In this document: in pieces, positions 1 through 12,786 of the stretch | Position numbering within the stretch: the stretch's first letter is position 1 | Layout of the letters: each line of letters starts with the position of its first letter | Source: Isoetes taiwanensis | Taxonomy: Eukaryota > Streptophyta > Lycopodiopsida > Isoetales > Isoetaceae | NCBI GenBank assembly: GCA_021234155.1 | Contig: JAJEKV010000024.1 | Location: forward strand, 15,228,913 to 15,292,912 | Length of the DNA stretch: 64,000 nucleotides | Reading direction: 5' to 3' | Program-made: the position numbers and the translations under genes | The notes under the pieces: generated by a model | What the model saw: the letters and a program-made list of their open reading frames with translations, nothing else | What the model was told of the DNA's origin: nothing | The model's database searches: none

Positions 1-2
1 CG

Positions 3-1814
3 CAGACCTCTCAGCTCACCTCTCTCCAAGATCAGCTTACGGAGGCTCAGAAACAGAAAATTGTTGATGACGCGGAGATTGCCATGCTTCGACTCCAAAC
101 TCCAGGGCAATCCTCTTCACAAGCCACGACTTCTCAGAAAAGGGTCCGTGACCAGTCACGCCTTCTGTTAGAAAAGGAGAACATGATCCATATGAGGCTC
201 AGACCAAACTTGATGGCTATGTTACCATCGCTCTCAACCTGCCTGTTGACTTCCCTATTCCTTCCAGTTATCTGGATTATGTGGTTGCCCGCCGCCACCT
301 CCTTTCTTCTGAAGTGGCATGCGGCTGGAGGTCCCGTTGATGTTCCCCTGTGCACTGCAGATTTTCTTCGGATTTGGCCTGACCTCTCTGTTGAAGACAA
401 AGGTTTATTCTGCGCCCTCTTAGTCTTTGATCTTATTCACTGTGCCGATCCGGATATCATCACCTTCAGAGTTGTTCAGCCAATGGCGTACATTTTCCAT
501 GATTTCTATCTGGCTGATACACAGGACAAATTTTGGGATGGGCCACATCAGAACTTTCAGGGTGATTCCACACTTCAGTGGTTGCTTTTGGATAACAACC
601 CCTATCTGTCTGATCATGATCAGACACACGCTCTTCATCAAGAGTACATGCCTGAGCTTGCTCATCATTTACCTCTCTGGCAAGCTGAAACGCTGCAACA
701 GATAAGGAAGTATCTTGGACATCCCGAGGATCTTCCCTTTGCCCAAGTTTATATGCAGCACTTGGCCGGGTACAATCAACTGCGTGCTCTTCTGGATAGC
801 AAGACAGTTCCCACAGGTTGGAATAGCCCTCCTGTATCCTCTCATCTCCCTGCTTCTATTTGGGACCATTGGTGCAAAGCTCTTGATCCAGACCTTGTCA
901 AGGAATTCAGGGCGCAGGCTCAGCAGCCCACGCCCACGGGCATGGCTCCCTCTCCATATGCTTCCCTGGGTGTCCCTCCACGCCCCAGGTTCTTCACCTC
1001 TGATTCGCGTCTTCCCTTTTGGACAAAGGTCCTGGATGGCCACGCTGGGTCGACTCCGCCTCAGATCTCGACAGATCTCCGGTGGGATCCCCGATTTGTC
1101 AGACGCTCCAATTGGGAGGATAATGCCACCTTGGACACTACTGAGAATTGGATTTACATCGGTAATGAGCGTGGTTGGCAACGGCCTGCTGATGCTTTGC
1201 ATGGTCTTGATATCTTCTTGCAGAATGCCGCCACCTCACCCGACCCTTCAGTCCACCGTCAAGCTGGTTTCTGTGCTGCTCTCAAATGCATCCTGCTCAG
1301 CTCTTTAAATCGGCAGCGTCCAATCTTTCATTGCAATCCGAATGCCAGCGTCAGTGCCTTCGGTCTCCAGACCTGCCTACTCATGGAGTGCCAGTTTGTT
1401 TCTTCTGAAGCCCATGCTGCCCTTGAAGACATGGTGCGCTCTCACTTCCTCATTGATGCCGATCCTGCACTTGGGCTAAACACTCCTGACGCTCTTCGCA
1501 CACGCCAGGACCTCATTGCTCAGTACCATAATGGTGCCCGTCCTCATTCCCGCGAAGATCACTTTCAGACTGCTGGTTTCCCGCCCTCGGAAGCTCTTCC
1601 TCCTTTTCTTCACCCCGAGTGTCGTTTGGTGGGGGGGAGTGTTAGTCCTGTGCCTCCTGGTACAGGACTATTCATGCATTCGACGGACCAAGTCAAGGCC
1701 AAGAATCCACAACCAGGCGCGGGTCAGTCGTCAAAGGCCCAGCAGAAGACCAAGCAGCAGACCACGCAGTCAAAGCCTGGGTCTGCTACCAAGAAGCGCC
1801 GCTTAGACAAGTGA
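3..1814 (+). CDS. Unrecognised protein, 5'-partial, probably from a mobile element
   Basis: The frame is already open at the window edge, so the true start lies upstream; the first internal Met is at 84. The N-terminal part is Gln/Glu/Lys-rich and coiled-coil-like. A long middle section follows with many Trp, His, Pro and Leu residues, and the tail is strongly basic, ending KKRRLDK, which could be a nuclear localisation signal or nucleic-acid-binding tail. Between about 180 and 325 a neighbouring frame reads more protein-like (DPYEAQTKLDGYV) than this one, which suggests two compensating indels. I recognise no family. Length and a basic C terminus would suit a capsid-like or ORF1 protein of a retroelement, but no zinc knuckle, protease or reverse transcriptase is present downstream. 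The ORF itself is secure; the function is unknown. Confidence 0.5.
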   Translation, partial: QTSQLTSLQDQLTEAQKQKIVDDAEIAMLRLQTPGQSSSQATTSQKRVRDQSRLLLEKENMIHMRLRPNLMAMLPSLSTCLLTSLFLPVIWIMWLPAATSFLLKWHAAGGPVDVPLCTADFLRIWPDLSVEDKGLFCALLVFDLIHCADPDIITFRVVQPMAYIFHDFYLADTQDKFWDGPHQNFQGDSTLQWLLLDNNPYLSDHDQTHALHQEYMPELAHHLPLWQAETLQQIRKYLGHPEDLPFAQVYMQHLAGYNQLRALLDSKTVPTGWNSPPVSSHLPASIWDHWCKALDPDLVKEFRAQAQQPTPTGMAPSPYASLGVPPRPRFFTSDSRLPFWTKVLDGHAGSTPPQISTDLRWDPRFVRRSNWEDNATLDTTENWIYIGNERGWQRPADALHGLDIFLQNAATSPDPSVHRQAGFCAALKCILLSSLNRQRPIFHCNPNASVSAFGLQTCLLMECQFVSSEAHAALEDMVRSHFLIDADPALGLNTPDALRTRQDLIAQYHNGARPHSREDHFQTAGFPPSEALPPFLHPECRLVGGSVSPVPPGTGLFMHSTDQVKAKNPQPGAGQSSKAQQKTKQQTTQSKPGSATKKRRLDK

Positions 1815-2450
1815 CGGCCCGTCACCACCCGCGTCAGCATCAGCGAGATTTCAGGCTTTTTCAAGAGGCACCGCCAGCATTCCTGCAAATCAGGCCTCCT
1901 TCCAGGAGTCGGCACCGAGATCAGTCAGAGTGTCTATATTGGGCCAAAGGCCATTGTACTATATATATGAGTAGAGCTAGCACATGAGTTTTAGATGAGT
2001 CTTGAGTCTTGTCTCACTTCAGTTTTCTCTCTTTTGCGAGAGCTCATGTATTGCCATCATTGATATCAAGGAAGCTTATCATTGTTGTCTTATTGTTTGT
2101 TGTTTCCTTTTCCCTTTCATTGTTTCTTGCAAATCCCGCGTGACATAGTCCCCGGATTCTCCTGTTAGATCCACGGGTCCTCACAGAGGGCTGTCTTGCA
2201 GGAGTTCCCGAACCCAGACCCCAAACAACATAACCGCCCTGAAAACACTCAGCTCAAAGCTGATTGATAACGACGCACCCGTGCACGGCCATGAAGCCGA
2301 TCCAAAGCGGGGTGCCAGTATTAATAGAGAAAAGTAAAGCCTTCAGAAAAGGTTACATTATAAACCAGCATGATGTGCTAGTAGCGCCCGTAAGGGAGCT
2401 CGCCCATGCTACATAAGTCCACGGGCCTCAGGGTACAAGGGACAATAATG
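1815..2450 (+). other. Non-coding stretch, possibly LTR or promoter debris
   Basis: No open frame of note. A TATA-like run (ACTATATATATGAG) lies near 1958-1971, followed by a pyrimidine-rich leader, which would suit the promoter of an LTR belonging to the preceding ORF. I could not find matching terminal repeats or a target duplication, so this is only a possibility. Confidence 0.25.
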
Positions 2451-2552
<102 letters not shown>

Positions 2553-2610
2553 ATCATCTAATCATGCTAGATTAACTTGTTTTATGTTGAGGACGACGCC
2601 CATCTTTTTT

Positions 2611-2623
2611 AAAGAGGGGAGAA
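2611..2623 (+). other. Polypurine-tract-like run of a lost LTR element
   Basis: AAAGAGGGGAGAA follows a GACGACGCCC-like sequence and resembles the confirmed polypurine tract at 25945-25958. No retroelement genes are attached, so it would be a fragment. Confidence 0.35.
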
Positions 2624-2969
2624 CGTAATACAACGTGTTACTAGGTCCTAGTATCTGCTATTAATGGTGATATCAGGTCTCGTTATCAGCCATCCATTTA
2701 TTTTATATATATTAGGAGCTTTTATATGACGTCCTTATATGCCCAATAAACCCCATTCTAATGTTCTCAATCATTTGCATGTTGCTCCTCCCTACTTAGA
2801 CCCATACCATGTGGACTCTTTGTTCATGCGACCATGCATTGTATCTGATGATCTTTATAATGCCTAGATTTCATATTTATATATCGTGCAATATTAATAT
2901 TCGTTTTCCTGTGGTTTGGTGGCTAGTCCTTCAGGATAGCAATTAGGAGGTCTTGTTGTTCAAGTATGT

Positions 2970-3260
2970 TTTGGAACATTTAGAGGACAACTATATGCCA
3001 TGCTCCCAATGACTAGAAATTTGAACATTTAGGGGACCATCATATATCTCTACGGGATGCTGCCAATGATTGTCCCTATACGGTGCTGCCATATGATATG
3101 ACATAAAAAATACTATTTATATACTCACTTTGCAGCACTTTGAAAATTTAGGGGACCATCATATGTCATGCTGTCATATGTCTCACTGGATGTTGCCAAT
3201 TACTGTCCCTATATGATGTTGTCATGTGGTATGACATAAAAAATATTATGTACCTATCTG
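2970..3260 (+). repeat. Dispersed repeat, internally duplicated; inverted partner at 28505-28640
   Basis: Two related blocks of about 110-120 bp share the phrases TTTAGGGGACCATCATAT, TTGCCAAT and GACATAAAAAATA. The reverse complement of the same family is at 28505-28640. No coding capacity, so a non-autonomous element is likely. Class not determined. Confidence 0.7.
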
Positions 3261-3739
3261 TCTATGTGCTAAGATGCAATGTGCTAAAGAACATTTGCAG
3301 TTCTATGCTAAAGAACATTTACAATTCTTACTCACCTGAGACAACTTGTCCTTTCCTTCATTAAGAGATTATATACGCACCTAATTTGAAAGGCCAGAAG
3401 CCACTATTTGGGACTGTTCTGCAGCAGAATCCACTGGCTTTTTGACAAAGCCCAAATAATGATTCCAACATGTTGCTGGCAACTTTTTAGAGCGTTGTTC
3501 TGATGTTGCAAAGCATAGATCTAGGAGTCAAAGGTACATTATTATGGCATATAATGATGCTGCGTATCATGATGCAAAGACATATGTGGAGGATGCTCAA
3601 TGCTAAGTGCTTGATCATGTGCCATAAACTAATAAAATCCATCGAACATTAGATGATAATTTATCGTGTCTCAACCAGAAAAGGTCTACTCATATATCAA
3701 TATTGATAGAAACACCCTCAAAATCTTGCATAGGAAAAC

Positions 3740-3900
3740 TGCCATATTACACAGTGCTCACAAACCATATCACGAACAACACATGTTGTATGCCAAGCTT
3801 CCCAACCAGCTTTCAAAACCCTGCCATGATGCCCACTACAAAACAAATCCCGAGGAAGACACTATCCACTGCTTCCTGGACTTTATTCAAGTTCTTCAAC
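3740..3900 (+). repeat. Repeat related to the internal repeats of the Helitron
   Basis: Contains ACCATATCACGAACAACAC and neighbouring text that recurs three times within 22030-22500 inside the Helitron at 19060-22664. This may be a fragment of a related Helitron. No real gene seen. Confidence 0.6.
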
Positions 3901-4389
3901 ATCCATTAACTTACTTCCTTAGTTGCTCCACAGCATGGTCAGCTCGGCCTCACGATTTGCATAGGCCTAGAACCAGCTTCATAGCCATAGTGCTAGCCAC
4001 AATTTCGGCCATAGCCTGGACCTGTAAGCTCCATCAAAGCTTTGTGATCGAGCTTATAGTCTGATGCCATTCACAGTGGCGATCATCTTGGCGCTAAAAA
4101 ACATATATCGCATAAGGTCCAAAGCCAGGAGAGGGCGTTGCCATGCCTGCACAACCCAACAGAGGAATTCCAAACGGATTTCCAGATCCTCTTGTGTGGG
4201 CTTCGGCAAGCCATCGGATTCTCCCTAACCCTAGCATGCCTTCACAAAAAACCACACCTGACCTGATCTAGATCTAGGGCGTGATCTGGACAGTCATGCT
4301 TTCTAATCCCTACTTGTGTTATTATTCGTTATTCTTTAATGGGACCTAGTTCTCTTGTTTGGTTTAAGCTTCATGCCCTTCTTCAGTGT

Positions 4390-4450
4390 ACTGTCCCATG
4401 GCCCTTAGTGGTCTCCGTGGACGTAAAAATTTCTATCTATCTATATATCT
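4390..4450 (+). mobile_element. 3' tail of a LINE-type element
   Basis: GGTCTCCGTGGACGTAAAA followed by a TCTATCTA-type microsatellite. The same 3' motif ends elements at 38760 and 49680, and on the opposite strand at 29740-29785. The attached body upstream (about 4060-4390) has no intact ORF. Confidence 0.6.
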
Positions 4451-5367
4451 TTACTGATGTTTTATATTTTTGACAAGTATGACAGGTCTAAAGATTTGCA
4501 GATTGCCGCTGCAATGGATTTAACTAGAAAGCCCATGGTATAAATAGTTGATCACAGTTATATAATATGGCCATTGTATAAAATTGTAGTATTCTTTGGC
4601 ATTTGGCTAAAGTTAGGGTTCTGATAATTTTTAGTAGGATAGAAATCTCAAAAAATAACAAAGTTTAGCAAAATATAAACGAGATTCTTTGAATATTTTG
4701 AAAGGTTTGGCAAAGTATCTACCGTTTCTCAAAGTGTTTTTCTTACTTTAGCCATTTCCTTTATAGGTTGTTATTTATCTACCTATTTAAAATCGGGCAA
4801 GACATAGCTATGATATTACTCCACATCCTCTATAGAAAAGTTGCATCAAATCTTCTTATTTATGATCATATATGAAATGTGTACTTGGGAAAAAACAAGT
4901 GCATCATAGATTAAAGATCAAATTTACAATTATCATCGTTTTAAATCAACGAGGATACCAACTATGCAAGTACAATTATAGAATAAATAAACAATATATA
5001 TCTTTGTATGTGCATAGATGGGCATATATGGCATGAAACTCATGATGGAAATAGGGTACCAAGAGTTTCAATATAGTATGCTATTTTCGTTTTGACTATA
5101 CACATTTATTGGTATTTATAATAATGTATTTACGGGTTTGCTATTTATGCATTTTCAAGAGGGAGGGGGATTAAAGATAGCATCTCTCCACAATAAGTAT
5201 TTTATATTGAGCAAGAGCTCACTATTCTGCAATGGAAGGGCCATGTGGTGGTGCCATTAAGATTGTAAGCATTTGGTTAATTCCACACGACCAAGGACCA
5301 ATAGATATTGTTTTTAAACTTACAACTATAGTACAACATATTGCTATAAAAAATTTACAAAAGGAGA
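4451..5367. other. AT-rich intergenic sequence
   Basis: No ORF, RNA gene or clear repeat boundary recognised. It holds the 3' flank of the protease gene on the minus strand. Confidence 0.6.
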
Positions 5368-8380
<3,013 letters not shown>

Positions 8381-8837
8381 GAAATCTGCTCTGACTTCAT
8401 AAGCTTAAAGGCCTTTTTTTGGCCTCCGACAAAAAGTCTGATCGATGATGTGGCCATGTGGGTCACTGATTTTTATGATTCTATCTCAGCGAGCCCTGAG
8501 CCTGCTAATTTGTGGACTCTAAGCAAAGATTTTTTTAGTATGAAACTTTCAACTAGCATTAGGGTTGCTTGTGTTGTGTTGTGTTTTGTGTAGGATAGGA
8601 CTCTAGCGCCGTATTTATCAACCACCATCCAGTTTCAATTTCGCTGGTTCAAACTATGTCATGGATGAGGCCCTATCCAATGGATCCATGCATTTGCTTC
8701 TCTTTGACATGCCCCCATCTCCATCCCCTTTCTTAGCATGCATACATCCCACCGCCAACCATTTCAGCAAAGCGATGTATAGTTTTGAAGCGTTAGGTAC
8801 GATTCCTGTTGGGAGACATGTTTGGGCATGCTCCACT
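8381..8837. other. 5' flank of the protease gene
   Basis: Likely holds the protease promoter on the minus strand. Weak open frames exist on both strands near 8660-8840 with no recognisable product. Confidence 0.5.
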
Positions 8838-8842
8838 CCTGC
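8838..8842 (+). other. Target-site duplication, left copy (CCTGC)
   Basis: CCTGC lies directly before the first LTR base and is repeated exactly at 27556-27560 after the last LTR base. Confidence 0.95.
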
Positions 8843-10455
8843 TGTGACGTTCCAAGTATTTATACGATATAAGTATAAATATATTGACACGTCACCTAGT
8901 ATAGATACGCCACCATGGGGTATGGTAACCTAAGAGGGATTAAATTAGCTATGCTAATTTAATTATTAAGGATAATAACCTATAATTAAGGAGCTAATAT
9001 TTAAAGGGCATAATTAAGTAAATTATGGTTTGGGAAGGCGCCACGTGGCCAACATCGATTAGCTAGCATGGTGATACTAATTGAGACCAATAAGGTGGAT
9101 CACCCCCCCATATCACCACAATTCACCTTGAGCGGTGGGCGCCACCCTTGTGACCAGAGTGAAATGCGCCACCTTGAGCGAGCTGAGCCACCCTTTGTGA
9201 CCGAAACACCAAGACCAAGAAGATGGAAATCCCCAATGATAACGGGTCCAAAGAAACACGTGGGTGGCTAGTGTAGTTGTAAATTCTAGGATAGCGCCCC
9301 TGTTGGGCACCTGTTGGGTTCGTTGTCTGTTCTCTCTGTGTTTTTACTCGTAGGAACTAACCCTTGATTGTAAAGGTAAGTTCGTTCTCTTTATATTCTC
9401 GATTCCGGTTTGCTCTCAAAGGATGGATTGTTAGTTTTGCATAGTATTACTCTTGGAAATGGGGAAATCACGGGAGGGTAGAGACCTCTGAGCCCATTTA
9501 TTGTAGTATGCTTCTAGATAAAGCCCTGTATTATCCCATTAGATGCGGCTGCGGTACAAGAGACCACCGGGTCATAGATGCTATGGATTGGCTTAGCACC
9601 GAGAAGGGACACAAAGGGTGAAGTGGGGGTGGGGACTTGCACCCAACATAAAAGGCTCCCGAGACTCCTACAAATTATAGGCCCACAGCTCTGGCCACGA
9701 GGGCCCCCTGTATGGGTCCGACACTCCCCGGTGTAGAGGTGTGACCCGTGATGGGGCACCTTGCACTTTGAGTAGAATTAGGGTGAGTAAGCCTGCATGG
9801 ATGCGGGGTCGCCGATGCGTACGTATTCTTTAGCTCACCCATGGAACCACTGTGGATCCCGGAAGGGGACGCTTCCCCCGACCGCCTCATCGGGACGGGC
9901 GCCATGAACCCCGGAGTAGGCTCGCCAGGGTGATACCTCGAGCATGCGTCTCCGGAAGGCTATAGCGAAGCCATAGCGTGACTCGACCCATCTTCAAAGT
10001 GTGCACAGGAGGGGCGGATGGAGTGGACAACCCTAGCCGATGTTCTATGCCGATACCGCCGCCAAAGTTATACCTCTGTCTGGTGATCTCTTGAGGCCGA
10101 GCCGCCGGTCTATCCTCACAGAGTCCGAACCGGGGTAGAACCCGGGGTTTGGGTGTTTTCTTAGGTTTAGATGCATATTCTTTGCCGTTGGTATTTGGAT
10201 GGATGCGCCACCCTTCGTGGTGGTTATTTATATGTGATTTATGCTGTGTGCTAACCCTTGTATTCACGCTTCCGTGACGTAGGAGCCCATTGAAGGCGTG
10301 GGCCGAATGACCCCTCTGAGACCTTCACTTGAGCGTCTTATTATAGACGGCCCGAGTTAGACGGAGGGCCCTGCTTATGGCAAGTTGGTTGCCATGGGAG
10401 GGGAAAGTCCCCGTATGTATACGGTCGAGGGTCGATATGTTCAGGGAGCTCCACA
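8843..10455 (+). repeat. 5' LTR
   Basis: 1,613 bp, matching 25959-27555 along its whole length with scattered substitutions and small indels. It starts TGTGACGTTCC and ends GGGAGCTCCACA; two changes spoil the terminal CGTCACA seen in the 3' LTR. The inner part is GC-rich and the first 150 bp AT-rich. Confidence 0.95.
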
Positions 10456-10458
10456 AGC

Positions 10459-10472
10459 AGGTATCAGAGCCG
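10459..10472 (+). other. Primer-binding site (initiator Met tRNA type)
   Basis: AGGTATCAGAGCC lies four bases after the 5' LTR. It matches the usual plant retrotransposon site TGGTATCAGAGC, complementary to the 3' end of initiator methionine tRNA, except at the first base. Confidence 0.85.
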
Positions 10473-11164
10473 TGATTTCGGTTACTCGAAATCATAGCAC
10501 TGACTAAACCCTAACTCGCTAGTTCGGTAGTTAGGAGAGAGAGTTTAAGCAAGAGTGATTGTTTAAGTCTTTGATGTTTGGTTTGGTGCTAGGTTAATGT
10601 AATAGACTGTAAGTCCTTAAGAAGTCTGGGGCGACTGGAAGACCCAAGTTTCGAAGAGCTATAACTTTTTGTAGGTAGCTCGGATGAAGGCGAAAATGGC
10701 TCCAATGGATCGGGCACCTCCCAAAACCCTAGGGGGCACGTCTCCCGAGGTCAAAAAGACAACAAGCCGCCGAAAAATGAAAAGGGGTGCTGCTGTACTC
10801 AGAGGTGTTTCTTTTGAAAAATTAAAGCCGTATAAGCAACGCAGCGCCCCATACGGTCGCGCGTATTTTTATACGCGCCCGTTTAAAAATTTTTATAAAA
10901 AAAATAATATTTTTTTGAAAATTTTAATAAAAAGTTAAAAGTTAAAATTTGAATTTTGAACCATATTTTCGGACGTGTGCTTTCTCTGAGCGCCCTTTTC
11001 CGCCATAGCCGCCGGACTTAAGCTCCAAACTCGCCATAGCTGACCTCCACGCCTCCCTTGCATCTGCCCTATGCCTCAGTGCCCTTACTTACTCTTTAGT
11101 GCCGTCCATCCTTGCCTGAGTGCCTCACCTTCCTCCTCCCTTGCTGTTCTTTGCTAGTATAACC
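10473..11164 (+). other. Leader of the retrotransposon with a short perfect hairpin
   Basis: No convincing gene; an open frame from 10684 has poor composition and ends in low-complexity Lys/Phe/Asn. At 10859-10878 there is a perfect hairpin: GCGCGTAT, loop TTTT, ATACGCGC. An AT-rich run (10880-10950) follows, then a pyrimidine-rich stretch leading to the first accessory ORF. The hairpin could be a packaging, dimerisation or regulatory signal; this is inference. Confidence 0.5.
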
Positions 11165-11356
11165 ATGCCGCGCTTTAAGCTAACCGTGGACTTGAAGAAG
11201 TTGAGCGTATTCCAGCTATTTGGCGCGCTAGTCGAGCATCTTGCCGACGAAGACCCTATGATAGATACCATTCTTGGTCTTTTCGTCAAGCACTTTGTCG
11301 AGGGCCGAAGAATCCCCTACCCTATCTTCCATTTCAACGAAGCTTTATCAAGTTGA
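11165..11356 (+). CDS. Accessory ORF a of the H3-bearing element, short, unrecognised
   Basis: 63 residues from MPRFKLTVDLKK, Leu/Val/Phe-rich, with a frame shift or stop just before the next ORF. A neighbouring frame at 11380-11450 also reads plausibly, so this ORF and the next were probably one longer gene that has decayed. No family recognised. An upstream Met at 11120 is in frame, but the stretch it adds is low-quality. It may form the N-terminal part of the protein that ends in histone H3. Confidence 0.4.
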   Translation: MPRFKLTVDLKKLSVFQLFGALVEHLADEDPMIDTILGLFVKHFVEGRRIPYPIFHFNEALSS

Positions 11357-11433
11357 ATGAAGCCGACAGCCTACACTCGCGGAGAGCAAAATGACCGCAT
11401 GGGCCGTGGTTAAGTTTTACCCCTCGCCAGACC

Positions 11434-11904
11434 GTGATGACGACCCCCGCCGAGCTTATTCGGAATGAAGCCCAGAGGATCATGCATCTTGCGAGAGTGG
11501 AAGACTTGCAGCAGATAGCCAGTGCTCCACCAGACATAAGGATGGACCGCTTCTATTACTTGGGAAAGGGTCGTATACTCACATACCAAGAATACTTTAA
11601 TCTTCCTACCTTCTCTTGGAATGAAGGCCTTAACAGCTTCATTTTTGAAAATGTTCCGCCAAGGTTTAGCCAATGCCACCTGGAATCCATCCAAGAAGAC
11701 ATGCGGGCACGGCCGGACCGGTACCATACTGAGATTGCCCGGCGCATACAAATGCATCTGGACAAAGAGGCCAGGGACGAAGAGCGAGAGCGGCTTCAAA
11801 AGGAAGGGGAGGACCTTCATAGCCAGCAGAGCGAGAATCAGCAGGGGGACCAGCAAGATCACCAGCAGGTGGATCAGCAGCAGAACCTTGATGTTGACCA
11901 GTAG
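11434..11904 (+). CDS. Accessory ORF b: N-terminal domain in frame with histone H3
   Basis: 156 residues. The first 110 look globular, with a motif FYYLGKGRILTYQEYF near residues 35-50. A charged helix (DEERERLQKEGEDL) and a Gln/Asp-rich linker follow. It ends at a single TAG (11902-11904). Reading on in the same frame passes 15 more codons of similar Gln/Asn-rich sequence and enters the H3 ORF at 11950. So b and H3 are one reading frame interrupted by one stop, either a CAG-to-TAG type mutation or a leaky stop. The domain is not recognised. It was not found upstream of the H3 copies at 47.2 or 54.5 kb. Confidence 0.6.
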   Translation: MMTTPAELIRNEAQRIMHLARVEDLQQIASAPPDIRMDRFYYLGKGRILTYQEYFNLPTFSWNEGLNSFIFENVPPRFSQCHLESIQEDMRARPDRYHTEIARRIQMHLDKEARDEERERLQKEGEDLHSQQSENQQGDQQDHQQVDQQQNLDVDQ

Positions 11905-11949
11905 GACCTAGGTGCGGCCCAGAACGTTAACCCCCAGGAAAACCAGGAC

Positions 11950-12513
11950 ATGCCTGACGACGTGAACCAATCGGCAGACCCACAGGGAAACCCCACAAAG
12001 AGGCAACAGTGGGAGCGGGGTAACCGAACATTGAAGAGAAAGAAAACCAAACCCGTGAAGAGTGGGGTGCACTATAAGGCCCGACTGCAGCAGGATGCAA
12101 CAATTGCCAAGAAGACATCGGCTCAGAGATGGGAGCACATCGTCCAGCGGACAAAGCATCCTTCAACAGGCGGCAAATCCATTCCGTCGCTTAAGGCGAC
12201 CCTCAAGCCGTGGAAGCCCCATAGGTTTCGACCCGGCACGGTAGCTCTTCGAGAGATACGTAAGTATCAGAAGACTACCGAGCCATTGATCCGCCGGCTT
12301 CCCTTCCAGCGGCTTGTACGGGAGATCGCCCAGGACTTCAAAACCGACCTAAGGTTTCAAGCTTTTGCGGTCCTCGCCTTACAGGAGGCTGCCGAGGCTT
12401 ATCTCATTGAACTTTTGAGCGACGCCAACCTTTGCGCCATACACGCAAAGAGGGTCACTATTATGCCCAAGGACCTTCACCTGGCACGAAGGATCCGAGG
12501 GGATTTTAGATGA
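11950..12513 (+). CDS. Divergent histone H3 with N-terminal extension, retrotransposon-borne
   Basis: 187 residues. From Pro90 to the end it aligns without gaps to canonical H3 residues 38-135: [54 protein letters not shown] and LARRIRG are all visible. The positions matching Cys110, His113 and Lys79 are kept, and loop 1 has normal length, so it is not a centromeric CENH3. Residues 67-76 ([10 protein letters not shown]) correspond to the tail: the Lys4 and Lys14 equivalents remain, Arg8-Lys9 are gone, the Lys27 region is deleted and the Lys36 position is Trp. Residues 1-66 are an extra basic extension. The gene is intronless. It lies 273 bp before the WY gene and upstream of gag. A full H3 fold is likely; assembly into nucleosomes is not shown. 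Confidence 0.93.
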   Translation: MPDDVNQSADPQGNPTKRQQWERGNRTLKRKKTKPVKSGVHYKARLQQDATIAKKTSAQRWEHIVQRTKHPSTGGKSIPSLKATLKPWKPHRFRPGTVALREIRKYQKTTEPLIRRLPFQRLVREIAQDFKTDLRFQAFAVLALQEAAEAYLIELLSDANLCAIHAKRVTIMPKDLHLARRIRGDFR

Positions 12514-12786
12514 TTAGGCGACCGTTTTTTTTTTCCCTTGTAAAAAAATTTTTGTAACTTATCCATGTACTAGTCCCGTTTTTTGGGTTATGAATATACA
12601 AATGACTTTCTTCGGGAAAAAAAAGAAAAGAAAAAAATAAATATATTATTAATTAAATAATAATTAATAATAATAACTTTGGAAAAACGTGCCCAAAAAG
12701 TATAAAACCCTTTTTGAGCCGTTAGGGTTTCATTCTTTTTCCTTGCTTTAGCGTCTCCTTCCTCCTCCTTTGCGCCTTCACTCCTC
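12514..12786 (+). promoter_or_regulatory. Spacer between H3 and WY with a TATA-like box
   Basis: Very AT-rich. AGTATAAAACCC near 12699 is followed by a pyrimidine-rich leader and then ATGG at 12787, which suggests that the WY gene has its own promoter. Confidence 0.45.

Noticed and set aside
1639-2225. Copia-type LTR starting TGTTAG after a G-run
   Set aside because: The ORF reads through this point as coherent protein, and no matching end or duplication was found.
10684-10938. Small ORF in the retrotransposon leader
   Set aside because: Poor composition, ends in low-complexity AT-rich sequence, no counterpart; treated as leader.
11950-12513. Centromeric histone CENH3
   Set aside because: Loop 1 has canonical length and the core follows ordinary H3 closely; only the tail is unusual.
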